DNA from: Promethearchaeota archaeon
GTDB taxonomy: Archaea > Asgardarchaeota > Thorarchaeia > Thorarchaeales > Thorarchaeaceae
Reading direction: 5' to 3'
DNA length: 64,000 nt
Assembly: GCA_014728035.1 (NCBI GenBank)
Contig: WJMJ01000071.1
Coordinates: 62,001-126,000 of the forward strand
The notes under the pieces are model-generated. The model did not search any database and was not told where the DNA came from. It saw only the letters and a program-made list of their open reading frames with translations. The translations under genes were made by a program, and so were the position numbers. Positions 18,930 to 27,712 of this stretch are shown one piece after another; the stretch's first letter is position 1, and each line of letters starts with the position of its first letter.

Positions 18930-19979
18930 ATGGGACTACGTGAATATGTCATCAGAAGGAGCATTTACATGTTTCTTCTTGTTGTGGCGGTAGTATGTTT
19001 CAACTTCTTTCTCTTTAGACTTCCAACTCTTGTATTAGATGTCAGTCCTGTTGACCTGATGATTAGCGAAGAACTGAGAAGAAACCTTACACGTCAGGCT
19101 TTAGCCGAACTGTATCAGCGTTTCGGATTGGTTCCTGATCCTGACATTTTTGACTGGATCTACATGTTTTGGCGATACCTCGTCAACATGTTCACAGGCA
19201 ATTTCGGTCTATCCTTCTGGAATCAGCAACCAGTTATGGATGAGATTATGGAACGCCTTCCAAATACTCTCTTATTGATGGGAACATCATCTATTGTTTC
19301 TATTATTTTGGGTATCTGGACTGGTGTAAAGGTCGCAGCTGACCCCGGTTCTCGAAAAGATGTCAGTGCTGTTACATTAGCTCTCTTCATTTACTCATTA
19401 CCTATCTTTTGGTTAGGTATGATGTTGTTGATGATTTTCGCTTTCTACGTACCTGAATTGACTGGTGGGTTGATAGGATTCCCCTTAGGGAAGACAATTA
19501 CCCAACCACTTTGGGGTGTAGCAAAAGCGAGTCCTCTTGGTGGGTTATGGTTGGCAGCTGATATTCTTCATCACCTTTTCCTCCCAATGATTGCATTGGG
19601 TGTAGGTGGTTATGGTGGTTACTTCCTCTATATGCGTAACAATCTCATTGATGTTATGACTGAGGATTACATCTTGACTGCTCGTGCAAAAGGTCTTGAT
19701 GAGAATCAAGTTCTATACAAACATGGTCTAAAGAATGCTATGTTACCAATGGTTACGATTATTGCTATGACCTTCGGGTTCTTGATAAATGGAGCGACGC
19801 TTACCGAAACGGTGTTCAACTGGAACGGGTTAGGTCGCTATATTTTTGATAGCCTGTTCCGGTTAGACTATCCAGTAGTCCAAGCAATCTTTATGATCAT
19901 TGCAATCACCGCTATTCTAGCTAACTTCGTAGCTGACCTACTATATGGTGTATTAGATCCTCGGATTAAGTACGGATAG
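18930..19979 (+). CDS. dppB: Peptide ABC transporter permease, DppB type
   Basis: 349 residues, six membrane helices. It has the usual DppB layout: an N-terminal helix, a ~90-residue external loop ending G-N-F-G-L-S-F-W, then L-P-N-T-L-L-L-M-G and the EAA loop L-T-A-R-A-K-G-L-D, finishing L-Y-G-V-L-D-P-R-I. ATG 18930 is preceded by GGAGTG at 7 nt; the ATG at 18915 precedes that site and is less likely. It is transcribed separately from dppC, with TATA-like sequence upstream and its own terminator. Confidence 0.92.
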   Translation: MGLREYVIRRSIYMFLLVVAVVCFNFFLFRLPTLVLDVSPVDLMISEELRRNLTRQALAELYQRFGLVPDPDIFDWIYMFWRYLVNMFTGNFGLSFWNQQPVMDEIMERLPNTLLLMGTSSIVSIILGIWTGVKVAADPGSRKDVSAVTLALFIYSLPIFWLGMMLLMIFAFYVPELTGGLIGFPLGKTITQPLWGVAKASPLGGLWLAADILHHLFLPMIALGVGGYGGYFLYMRNNLIDVMTEDYILTARAKGLDENQVLYKHGLKNAMLPMVTIIAMTFGFLINGATLTETVFNWNGLGRYIFDSLFRLDYPVVQAIFMIIAITAILANFVADLLYGVLDPRIKYG

Positions 19980-19999
19980 TTGTTTCAGCTATTAGGAAT

Positions 20000-20033
20000 C
20001 GGCCCTACTGGGCCGCATTTCTTTTTCTTTTTT
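20000..20033 (+). terminator. dppB terminator hairpin
   Basis: CGGCCC and GGGCCG pair around TACT (20000-20015), followed by a T-rich run to ~20033. Confidence 0.7.
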
Positions 20034-20240
20034 AAGATTCTACCAAAAATATCTGATGATATTGGTACTACTACTCAATACATTTAATCGCGAGTAGTGG
20101 AATATGTCTACACTTAATCTGCCTACTATCATTATTGTCAGCTATTTCAATGTGTACTGAAATGAACAATAACGCTTTTATTACCCTCTATCTTATTTGA
20201 TGTATCCGATTTCGACTCGGAAAAGGAGATAGAGAGAATT

Positions 20241-22076
20241 ATGGCTAGCACACGTGTGAAAAGATTTGTTGCTTTGTCACTCGTTACTGCTTTTATGTTG
20301 ATGGCTGTTTCTCCAGCTCTTGTCGTTGCACAGGATGGACTTCCTGGTCATGCAAAGTCAGGGCCTTATATTGACAAACTGGTCTTCAACGTAATCACAG
20401 GTGACGACGCACAAGTCCTCGCACTGAAAAACGATGAAATCGATCTTATCGGTGACATGGTTGACCCAGGTTTCCTCCCTGAATTAGAAGAGGATGATAA
20501 TATCGAGGTCGCTAATGTACTCCGAAATGGATATGGATACGTTACAATAAATTGTGACAAATACCCACTTAACTATACAGCCTTCCGTCGAGCTCTTGCT
20601 TTTGCATTAGATAAAAACGCAATCTCAGACCAAGTTTGGGACAGTCTATCGGTACCACAGGACTCCTGTGTGCCACAGGTGAACCCATTCTCAATTGAAG
20701 GTGACCTACCATACACTTACTACGCAGCCAACGTACAGAAGGGTAAGAATCTACTTGCTCAGGCTGGGTTTGCAAACGTAGACGATGATGACTTCTTAGA
20801 GGCACCTAATGGTGAAGACTTTGACATCCTCGTAGAATGTGCACAATCTTCTGAGATTGCTGTTGAAGTAGGTCAGAAAGTTGCAGAAGCTCTACAGGCA
20901 TTAGATATTGATGCTACTTCAATCGCAACAGACTTCTATGAATATCTTAACCGTCTTTACTTCCACTTAGATTATGATATCGTCTTCCTTGGTTCAAGTT
21001 TCAGCACATTTGATGTTGACTGGCTCGCTTATGAGTACTGGTCAGATTATGCAGATGAACCATACTGGAACTTCCCTAACTTCAGAAACGATTCATATGA
21101 TGATTGGAGAGATGAGCTCCTCTATGGTACCACTTTTGAAGAGGTATATGAGGCAGCTATTGAGATGCAGAAGATCTGGGTATTTGAGTGTCCAATGATC
21201 ATCTGTTACGAAAACGTTCTTCTTTCCGCCTACCGAACTGACAAGTTCGAGGGATTTGTCAACGATGTTAGTGATGGTGTACCTGGATGGTGGACCAACT
21301 ATAAGGTTCACAGAAAGGCCGCTGGTCAAGAGATTGGTGGAACTTTCCGCTGGAGCAACCCTCTAGACATCGACACCTTCAACTTCATGACAAGCTCCTC
21401 TGCTTATGCAGCTAATATCAATAACCAGCTTTGGGATAGTCTTATCACCCAGGACTCACAGGGTAATGACGTCAACTGGCTCTGTGAAGACTTCACAACT
21501 GAGACCCATGACGACAACCCAGCAGTACCTGATGGTCACACTAGGTTTACCTTCAATATGATCCAGAACGCAACCTGGACCGATGGTACTCCTATTACTG
21601 CAGAGGATGTTGCCTACTCGTTGAACTTCTTCAAGACTTCAGCTGGCAACCCCTATGGTGCAGACCTGACAGACCTCGCAGCAGCTTATGCCCAGACTCC
21701 TTACACACTCGTTGTAGAGTTTGATACGGAATCATATTGGCACCTGCACACGGTCTCATACAAACCTATCCTACCTAAGCACATCTTCACCGACCCAAGC
21801 TTCCCAACTTGGAACGAGTGGGATCCTGACCCAACTGACCCTGACGAAGAATTCTTTGTCACCTCTGGTCCATTTACCGTATCTGAGTCCGTTGACGGTG
21901 AGTTCACAGAACTCGAATACAACCCCAACTACTTCTACGGTATTGAGCACCCAGATGTCACTGATACAACTGATGCTCCTGTAGCACCAGATGTTTTGAT
22001 GGCAGTTGTAGCTGGCGCTGTTGGCGCTGCAGTGGTCATCCTCGTTGGTGGATATGTCCTGATGAGGCAAAAGTAG
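20241..22076 (+). CDS. dppA: Peptide-binding protein, SBP family 5, circularly permuted, membrane-anchored
   Basis: 611 residues: a signal peptide (~1-30), binding domain, and a C-terminal membrane helix (~583-606) ending in RQK, so it is tethered outside the cell. The domain order is reversed. Residues ~38-358 match the second part of family-5 binding proteins (Y-I-D-K-L-V-F, A-L-K-N-D-E-I-D-L, F-R-R-A-L-A-F-A-L-D). Residues ~362-570 match the canonical N-terminal part (G-G-T-F-R-W, W-T-D-G-T-P-I-T-A-E-D-V, S-G-P-F-T-V). GGAG lies upstream of ATG. Frequent AAC/TTC/GAC codons suggest high expression. A terminator follows. Confidence 0.88.
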   Translation: MASTRVKRFVALSLVTAFMLMAVSPALVVAQDGLPGHAKSGPYIDKLVFNVITGDDAQVLALKNDEIDLIGDMVDPGFLPELEEDDNIEVANVLRNGYGYVTINCDKYPLNYTAFRRALAFALDKNAISDQVWDSLSVPQDSCVPQVNPFSIEGDLPYTYYAANVQKGKNLLAQAGFANVDDDDFLEAPNGEDFDILVECAQSSEIAVEVGQKVAEALQALDIDATSIATDFYEYLNRLYFHLDYDIVFLGSSFSTFDVDWLAYEYWSDYADEPYWNFPNFRNDSYDDWRDELLYGTTFEEVYEAAIEMQKIWVFECPMIICYENVLLSAYRTDKFEGFVNDVSDGVPGWWTNYKVHRKAAGQEIGGTFRWSNPLDIDTFNFMTSSSAYAANINNQLWDSLITQDSQGNDVNWLCEDFTTETHDDNPAVPDGHTRFTFNMIQNATWTDGTPITAEDVAYSLNFFKTSAGNPYGADLTDLAAAYAQTPYTLVVEFDTESYWHLHTVSYKPILPKHIFTDPSFPTWNEWDPDPTDPDEEFFVTSGPFTVSESVDGEFTELEYNPNYFYGIEHPDVTDTTDAPVAPDVLMAVVAGAVGAAVVILVGGYVLMRQK

Positions 22077-22093
22077 AACCATTTTTAGTATAC

Positions 22094-22127
22094 AGGGGAC
22101 TCTGTCCCCTATTCCTTTCTTTTTTCC
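22094..22127 (+). terminator. dppA terminator hairpin
   Basis: AGGGGAC and GTCCCCT pair around TCT (22094-22110), followed by a T-rich run. Confidence 0.72.
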
Positions 22128-22240
22128 ATTAATTTCTTTAGTTACATTTTATCGTTTATTACCAAGATAGATGACCTCATTAGTGATTTAGTAGACGTAT
22201 TTGTTGAAGAATGTAGAAATTTATGCAAAGGTGTTTGTTC

Positions 22241-23110
22241 TTGAAAATTAATAGATCGCGAATCATACTTATCCTTCTATCGATATTTCCATTAGTTATT
22301 GGGTCTGCTATCGGAATCTCCGTACTTGGTAGTGGTCTTATTGGGCGAATAATATCAGAATCTTACAATTATAGTGTGTCCGATATAATCATACAAGCAA
22401 TAGTATCGACAGGGTTGGGTGCACTTGTAGTTTTAGCTTTATTCACAGTAATGAAGAGAGGTGGACGTGGTACAAGGAAAATTGTTGTCGCATTTGTTGT
22501 ATCGCCCATTCTCTATTTTGTTTCTTTGTTTGTAAGTCAGGTTTTCCTGCTTATACTACTAAAGGGATCTGAAGATGTATGGTTTGGACTTTTATCTCTT
22601 TTTTCTCTGGCTGTTGCAATGGTATCTTTAGCTCTTTTGGTAATTGATGCAATTCCACCAACAGTCCGCAATCTGTTTGTAATATTTTATGGAAGTGTTT
22701 TTGGTGTATTCATGGGATTAACCTTAATCACTTCTACGATGTTTGTGATGATATTAACACTAATAGTCGAAGACTATTTCCTTACAAGACATTCTCCAGC
22801 AATTGATGATATACAGATGGATGACCGTTTAGGATCTGATCCATTTGATTATACCCGCATAAAGACAGAGAGTGTTTCTATTGGTGCTGGCGATTATGTT
22901 ACATTCTCTTTGATTTCATCCCATACTGTTGCCTTCTTTCCTTGGTATGTCTGGGTTATGTCCATGGCACTTGCCTCTGTGGGTATTATCATAAATATCA
23001 CTATTTTGGCTAAAGAGGATGATATACTCCCAGCTATTCCTCTCCCTGCTGGTTTAGCTTTACTACCATGGATTCTTCACATTGCATCTCTTTTTATCCT
23101 TGGAGCTTGA
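22241..23110 (+). CDS. Presenilin/signal-peptide-peptidase-like intramembrane aspartyl protease
   Basis: 289 residues with about eight or nine membrane helices. Near residue 178 an acidic D-Y motif (V-E-D-Y-F) sits at the end of a helix, near 218 lies G-A-G-D-Y-V (the G-x-G-D catalytic motif), and near 266 I-P-L-P-A-G-L resembles the P-A-L motif. These three in this order characterise presenilin/SPP homologues (archaeal PSH, PF06550). The first Asp is preceded by Glu instead of the usual Tyr, so the match is good but not perfect. AGGTG stands 7 nt before TTG 22241; an ATG at 22223 is the alternative start. Confidence 0.7.
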   Translation: MKINRSRIILILLSIFPLVIGSAIGISVLGSGLIGRIISESYNYSVSDIIIQAIVSTGLGALVVLALFTVMKRGGRGTRKIVVAFVVSPILYFVSLFVSQVFLLILLKGSEDVWFGLLSLFSLAVAMVSLALLVIDAIPPTVRNLFVIFYGSVFGVFMGLTLITSTMFVMILTLIVEDYFLTRHSPAIDDIQMDDRLGSDPFDYTRIKTESVSIGAGDYVTFSLISSHTVAFFPWYVWVMSMALASVGIIINITILAKEDDILPAIPLPAGLALLPWILHIASLFILGA

Positions 23111-23203
23111 TAGGGAAAGAATAAAAGTCGATATTGGTCGAGTACAACTGCGTAAAGCAAAAGGGGTATATTTAGCTCGAATTATTATCACTGGTGAAGA
23201 GAA

Positions 23204-23737
23204 ATGATATCTGGTGAGAAGACTCAAAATGCGATTGTCATATCAGTCATGCTAATCGCTATTATTAGTGGTGCATCACTTTATTCATCCGCCCAGTATT
23301 TCAGTGGTGCCAATATAATCACAAACTTTCTTGAGATTGATTTGGTTGGACTAGAAATAACTAATTTGGATCCAATAAATAGGACAAATCCCCGCCTTTC
23401 GGTATCATTTCGATTTCAAGCTCCTCAAGTTCCTGCAGGTTCAATACGTCTTAGTGCTCTTGATTGTGATGTTAGCATTAATGGGTCGGCACTAAGTGGA
23501 AAGGATATTGGACTAATTGTTCCTCCTGAATACAGGACAGTAGGATCAGAATATGATGAAACCTTAAACATGTCGATTAATATCGAATTTGAATCGGATA
23601 AAAATACTGTTTACAATGCATCTAGTTCTGGCGAATGGAATTTCATCATCGAATTGACAGTAGGATATTCTACTTTTCAATCTAGAAGCACAAATATCAT
23701 AATACAAGTTTGGGCATCAGATGGTTTCATTGTCTGA
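23204..23737 (+). CDS. Membrane-anchored extracellular beta-sandwich-like protein, unknown
   Basis: 177 residues. One N-terminal membrane helix (~res 10-30) precedes a beta-rich domain with alternating hydrophobics and N-glycosylation-type sequons (NRT, NGS, NMS, NAS). The pattern (VGLEITNLDPIN, SVSFRFQAP) recalls LEA14-type or CARDB sandwiches. Function is unknown. It follows the presenilin-like gene on the same strand. The 3' end overlaps the convergent pgi/pmi gene by 21 bp. Confidence 0.55.
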   Translation: MISGEKTQNAIVISVMLIAIISGASLYSSAQYFSGANIITNFLEIDLVGLEITNLDPINRTNPRLSVSFRFQAPQVPAGSIRLSALDCDVSINGSALSGKDIGLIVPPEYRTVGSEYDETLNMSINIEFESDKNTVYNASSSGEWNFIIELTVGYSTFQSRSTNIIIQVWASDGFIV

Positions 23738-24742
23738 TGCCAAGCGTTTCTTGAGTATTTGTATCCTGTCCACATTGATTGGATCCACACCAATAATGTT
23801 GGCAAGGTTGACTGATACTCTATCAAGATAATGTGTTATAGCCAAAGTTTCCTCCAGTTTTGATTGACTTCTCAATTTGATACTAACTGGTTCACACCCG
23901 TAGTCTTTGTATATATCATGGGTAATATCAAATCTCTGGCTTATCCTTCGAGTTTCGTGTACACTCCTAAGGAAAATTGGTACAAGCTTTTTTTCTGTGA
24001 ATGTTAGAACCGACTCTATCTCATTGTGATTTACTTCAGGTAGCTCTGAATAGAATGCTGCAGCTTTTGCATTTTCGTTTATTTGACATTTAGCTCGATA
24101 TGCTACTGGAAACAGGTGAGACCATCCGGTGAAAATTGGAATTTTTCCTACAAGAAATTGAGCAAAGTCTTCTGGCTTTCTAATCTCAGTACCCCATTGT
24201 TTCTGGGTTTTTTTCAGTTGTGCTGCAATCAATTTCAAATCAATATGCTCTTTTCCTAGCAGTAACTCGATTGTCGGAAAAACAGCTGAGAATATTAGTG
24301 GAAGGGCTGCACGTGGTTGAAAGCCTTTTGGAAGCACATGAGTACGATTTGATGGAACTTCTGTCCTCATTTTCCCTCCACTTGTGATTGCAAAACATGT
24401 AGAGCCCTTTTTTTTGGCTTCTCGAAGTGATAAGAGAGTTTCTTCTGTGTTACCTGAATAGCTAACTGCGATTATAATCCATGATTGCTTTACAAATTTC
24501 GGAATTGAATAGTTCCGGACTGAAATGATTGGCACATCTGAGTGTATTACTCCTTTTGTAAGCAATCCTGAAATAGCACTTCCACCCATTCCAAGTAGAC
24601 AAATTCCTTCAATATTATCTTTTTTTGCGAGCTGGATACTTTGTCGAAATTCTTGCGTTAATGTTGTAATTTGGAGCATTTCAGGGAATGCATCAACCAT
24701 CGATTGCATATCTGTTCTATCTATTTCTCCCAGGAGATTCAT
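23717..24742 (-). CDS. Bifunctional phosphoglucose/phosphomannose isomerase
   Basis: 341 residues with two SIS subdomains: G-M-G-G-S-A-I-S-G (res ~55), V-S-Y-S-G-N-T-E-E-T (res ~95), and the C-terminal archaeal PGI/PMI region with N-H-N-E-I-E (res ~220). It interconverts glucose-6-P or mannose-6-P with fructose-6-P in the cytosol. A strong TATA box (24767-24777) lies about 30 nt upstream of ATG 24742, implying a leaderless or nearly leaderless mRNA; a TTG at 24751 is less likely. Confidence 0.85.
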   Translation of the reverse strand: MNLLGEIDRTDMQSMVDAFPEMLQITTLTQEFRQSIQLAKKDNIEGICLLGMGGSAISGLLTKGVIHSDVPIISVRNYSIPKFVKQSWIIIAVSYSGNTEETLLSLREAKKKGSTCFAITSGGKMRTEVPSNRTHVLPKGFQPRAALPLIFSAVFPTIELLLGKEHIDLKLIAAQLKKTQKQWGTEIRKPEDFAQFLVGKIPIFTGWSHLFPVAYRAKCQINENAKAAAFYSELPEVNHNEIESVLTFTEKKLVPIFLRSVHETRRISQRFDITHDIYKDYGCEPVSIKLRSQSKLEETLAITHYLDRVSVNLANIIGVDPINVDRIQILKKRLASDNETI

Positions 24743-24766
24743 TTCAATCAAGAAGATTTCATCAGT

Positions 24767-24777
24767 TTTATATATAT
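24767..24777 (-). promoter_or_regulatory. TATA box of the pgi/pmi gene
   Basis: On the minus strand it reads TATATATAAAA, centred ~30 nt before ATG 24742, the spacing expected for leaderless archaeal transcripts. Confidence 0.6.
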
Positions 24778-24868
24778 CCTGATTGGTGATTTTTGGTTTA
24801 GATGATAAGACTAAAAACGAGCTTCTTAATGCAATACAGTATCCCCTATCTTTTTGGAGGATATTGAA

Positions 24869-25375
24869 ATGGGAATTATGCGGACTGCTGCAGTGAAAGG
24901 GATAATCCCTGCTGGAAACAAAGTGACTGAACTACGAAGTAACCTTACTCGTTTGATGAATGAATGTGCAATTGTCTTGGAAGAACGATTCGGACAGGAG
25001 GGCTTAGATGCCTTAACTGAAGTTTTCAGCCGTCTAGGGTCACAAGATGCCAAATCGATGAAGGAACGGTTAAGATTAGATAATGGATTGGAAGATGCAT
25101 CAGATGCTTGGAAAGTAATAGGCCATATGTTTGGAGCAAAAATGAATGATACTTGGAAATCAGAAGAGTATGTTGAGTTCGATCATCCGTTCTGCCCTCA
25201 ACATTCTGAATTTCAAAAACATAATGCATTATACTGCGATACTGTTTGTTTGCCCTATGTAAAAGCAGTAGCTGAAGGTATTGCTCCTGGTATATCTGTC
25301 GGTGTTGTAAGAAAAGCAACAAAAGATAGTACTTGTATAAAATCGCTCGAATTGGAGAAACCGAGAAGTGAGTAG
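24869..25375 (+). CDS. ATC-hydrolase-like Cys-rich protein
   Basis: 168 residues. The N-terminal half is helical; the C-terminal half carries spaced Cys residues (H-P-F-C-P-Q-H, A-L-Y-C-D-T-V-C-L-P-Y, D-S-T-C-I-K) in the pattern of the L-2-amino-thiazoline-4-carboxylate hydrolase family (PF14196) and related ligand-binding proteins. The match is by motif only. GGAGGA stands 7 nt before ATG 24869. It overlaps the following hydrolase gene by 8 bp, so they are co-transcribed. Confidence 0.45.
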   Translation: MGIMRTAAVKGIIPAGNKVTELRSNLTRLMNECAIVLEERFGQEGLDALTEVFSRLGSQDAKSMKERLRLDNGLEDASDAWKVIGHMFGAKMNDTWKSEEYVEFDHPFCPQHSEFQKHNALYCDTVCLPYVKAVAEGIAPGISVGVVRKATKDSTCIKSLELEKPRSE

Positions 25376-26021
25376 TTTTTCAAGCACTTTAATAGAATTT
25401 AGAGTAGGGAGTAATCTTCTATCAGGCATATTGGAATCGAAAACTAATGAACATCTTTTTGTTATGTTCTTATTGCATCCTCATCCTCTTTTTGGTGGAG
25501 ATATGCATAATGAGGTAATTAGAGAAATTGCTCTACATCTCCAACACATAGGAGTTGATACTTTCAGATTTAATTTCAGAGGTAGTGGAGATAGCAAATC
25601 CGACTATGCTGGTGTCGATGGGGCTGTTGCTGATTTGCGTAATGCGGTTGATAAAGTACAATCAGTAACTGGAATATCAAAATACAGTTTCTTAGGCTAT
25701 TCCTTTGGTGCTTCTATCGCATTAATATCGACTGGAATAATGGATCCAAATTATGTTATCGCTCTAAGCCCATCATATAGTCTTATCCAAGAAACCTCAA
25801 ATCATGATGATATCTTACAGAATATTTCCTGTCCAACGCTTCTTATTCACGGATCTAGAGATATGACTGTTCCAATAAAGAATTCAATCATTATCGCCAA
25901 AAAAATCGAAGATTCATTACTCACGAAAATCATATTGAATGAAGGACATTTTTATCTCAATAAACTTCCTCACACATGCGAAATTATAAAGGACTATATC
26001 ACAAGCCAGAAACCTCAATAA
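25368..26021 (+). CDS. Alpha/beta hydrolase
   Basis: 217 residues of the serine alpha/beta-hydrolase fold: oxyanion region H-P-H-P-L-F-G-G, nucleophile elbow G-Y-S-F-G (G-x-S-x-G), acid residue in G-S-R-D-M-T-V-P, and catalytic His in E-G-H-F-Y. It resembles the small dienelactone-hydrolase/YsoA-like esterases; the substrate is unknown. GTG start inside the preceding gene's end (8 bp overlap). Confidence 0.82.
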   Translation: MSSFSSTLIEFRVGSNLLSGILESKTNEHLFVMFLLHPHPLFGGDMHNEVIREIALHLQHIGVDTFRFNFRGSGDSKSDYAGVDGAVADLRNAVDKVQSVTGISKYSFLGYSFGASIALISTGIMDPNYVIALSPSYSLIQETSNHDDILQNISCPTLLIHGSRDMTVPIKNSIIIAKKIEDSLLTKIILNEGHFYLNKLPHTCEIIKDYITSQKPQ

Positions 26022-26083
26022 CAGTATATTGAGTATGAAACATATCATTAGGTTTCAAAACATAGAACGCGAGGACCAGAGAA

Positions 26084-26770
26084 TTGCTGAAAGCAGTACT
26101 CTTTGACATGGATGGAACAATAACTGAATTGACATTGCCCTTGGAGGCAATGCGTAGTGACACAAAGAAATTCTTTCTAGAACGAGGTCTACCTTCTAGT
26201 CTTCTGACTATAGATGATGGAATTTCTAGTACTAAATACAAAGCTAAAACCTACTTCTCAGATAATGGTATTTCGGAAGAAGATTGGAAGCAGATGGAAC
26301 TTGATCTTGATGTGGTTCTGAATTCCCATGAGGGTGATGCTGCTAAAAACACCTTGATTATTCCAGGTACTTTAGAATCAGTACAGCAGATTAGAACCCT
26401 TGGCTTGAAGACTGCAGTTCTAACTAACAATGGTCGTCATGCGGTGGATATAATATTACAAACTCATCCTTTCCATGAATATTTTGACATTATTCAGACC
26501 AGAAATGAATCCCCTAACCCCAAACCATATCCTGACGGTCTCCTAAAATTAGTGCGTTATTTGAACCTTAAGGTTGATGAGGTAGTATATGTTGGGGATG
26601 CTCGTATAGATGCGGCTGCTGCACAAGCTGCAGGTATCGAGTTTTGGGGTGTTTCTACTGGTGAAACTTCAAAACAAGTTTTGGTAAGTGTTGGTTCGGA
26701 TTTGGTATTTTCTTCTCTGAATGAGGTTGCTAAAGAAGTTAAGAATCGGATAGACAATGAACTTGACTAG
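26084..26770 (+). CDS. HAD-superfamily phosphatase (phosphoglycolate-phosphatase-like)
   Basis: 228 residues. HAD motif I is F-D-M-D-G-T-I-T, motif II L-T-N-N-G-R, motif III K-P-Y-P-D-G with its Lys, and motif IV V-G-D-A-R-I-D. A helical cap lies between motifs I and II, as in subfamily IA phosphoglycolate phosphatases. TTG start with GAGGA upstream. It probably forms a small operon with the alpha/beta hydrolase. Confidence 0.85.
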   Translation: MLKAVLFDMDGTITELTLPLEAMRSDTKKFFLERGLPSSLLTIDDGISSTKYKAKTYFSDNGISEEDWKQMELDLDVVLNSHEGDAAKNTLIIPGTLESVQQIRTLGLKTAVLTNNGRHAVDIILQTHPFHEYFDIIQTRNESPNPKPYPDGLLKLVRYLNLKVDEVVYVGDARIDAAAAQAAGIEFWGVSTGETSKQVLVSVGSDLVFSSLNEVAKEVKNRIDNELD

Positions 26771-26970
26771 ACCTCTCTGACCAAATGTTAAGTCAGTATT
26801 TTATAGGTAGTCTGTTTTATCTTGGAAAACGTACTCCCTCTGATATTTTGATAATTTGGTCTTCTTTGAAAGAAACACCGCTTTTTTCCCCATCTATTTA
26901 CATTCTCCTTAAGCTTTAGGTTTCTTAGGAAACTTTTCACTGTTCGTTCGTGTTATATGGCTTTGAGATA

Positions 26971-27011
26971 TAGTTGTTAGCAAGGCATACACCTCAATGT
27001 GATAACAACTA
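26971..27011 (+). promoter_or_regulatory. 9-bp inverted repeat at predicted transcription start
   Basis: TAGTTGTTA (26971-26979) and TAACAACTA (27003-27011) flank 23 nt. A TATA-like GTTATATGG lies ~26950-26960, so the repeat spans the likely start and leader of the 135-residue gene. It could be a leader hairpin or an operator. Confidence 0.4.
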
Positions 27012-27038
27012 CAACCACCATGGAGATTATTCGATACA

Positions 27039-27446
27039 ATGAAACTAGACGAGGGTACTTATGTGATATTACAGTCTGCTCAAGGAGCATATGCATGTAG
27101 AACGTTACCAATTCCAAAACATTGGAATCCTATAAGCAGACCTCATGTAGCCTTGCTAATTCCGGATAATGGGAAAGTATTCAAACTATATCTTTCTGAA
27201 CCAAATTTGGAATGCACTCTAGAAGGCAATCCCATTTTGGTTTCTGATTTTGATACTATTCCTGATAGAGCAATTATTGAAATAAGATATACATGTCTCA
27301 ACTATTGCTTCTACAGACGTGATCGTGATATCTGGATCAAGGTTGCAGAAGCAGATTCCCCGTTCATAATCGAAGTTTTTTCTTATGGTTATGATTCAAT
27401 CATTGTAGAAACATCTCCTTTTCCACAGGTATTTGATTTCTGTTAG
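27039..27446 (+). CDS. Unknown 135-residue protein
   Basis: No family is recognised. It is beta-rich (TYVILQSAQGAYACRTL, FKLYLSEPNLECTLEG, FIIEVFSYGYDSIIVET) and lacks membrane helices, so it is probably a small soluble beta-barrel or sandwich. It stands alone, with an inverted repeat in its leader and a strong terminator hairpin 28 nt after the stop, so it is a monocistronic unit. Confidence 0.5.
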   Translation: MKLDEGTYVILQSAQGAYACRTLPIPKHWNPISRPHVALLIPDNGKVFKLYLSEPNLECTLEGNPILVSDFDTIPDRAIIEIRYTCLNYCFYRRDRDIWIKVAEADSPFIIEVFSYGYDSIIVETSPFPQVFDFC

Positions 27447-27473
27447 AGGTGTAGAATAACTAAGTAAAAGACA

Positions 27474-27514
27474 GAATGGGGGGGAGACCTCCCTCATTCA
27501 AAATAATAATTTTT
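27474..27514 (+). terminator. Strong terminator hairpin
   Basis: An 11-bp stem (two G-U pairs) at 27474-27499 with loop AGAC, then an A/T-rich tail ending in a T run (27510-27514). It ends the 135-residue gene. Confidence 0.65.
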
Positions 27515-27534
27515 GCATCATAAACAAATTGAAG

Positions 27535-27712
27535 GTGCGAGGTGCGCCAGGAAAAATAGTACGCTTGGTTGCTTGAGGAGGTTAATCGCGACTTTTTCAG
27601 TGCGATTGGAGGAGAGGATGTGTGCACCTTTTGTGCAATCAGGATTTTTCAGGAGGGAGCATCACTATTGATGACATTCGTCAAATGTGATGTTTGGCGC
27701 TCCTCGACACGC
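27535..27712 (+). ncRNA. Structured RNA candidate 1
   Basis: A purine-rich, protein-free stretch with several complementary segments: outer GTGCGAGG (27535-27542) with CCTCG-A-CAC (27702-27710); AATCGC (27584-27589) with GCGATT (27602-27607); TGCAC (27623-27627) with GTGCA (27633-27637); CATCAC (27660-27665) with GTGATG (27687-27692) enclosing TGAC/GTCA. GAGGAGG-type motifs recur. No match to SRP, RNase P or tRNA was recognised. Confidence 0.4.

Noticed and set aside
27535..27712. SRP (7S) RNA or RNase P RNA
   Set aside because: The GGAA-loop/AGCAG motif of SRP helix 8 and the conserved GAGGAAAGUC of RNase P are both absent.
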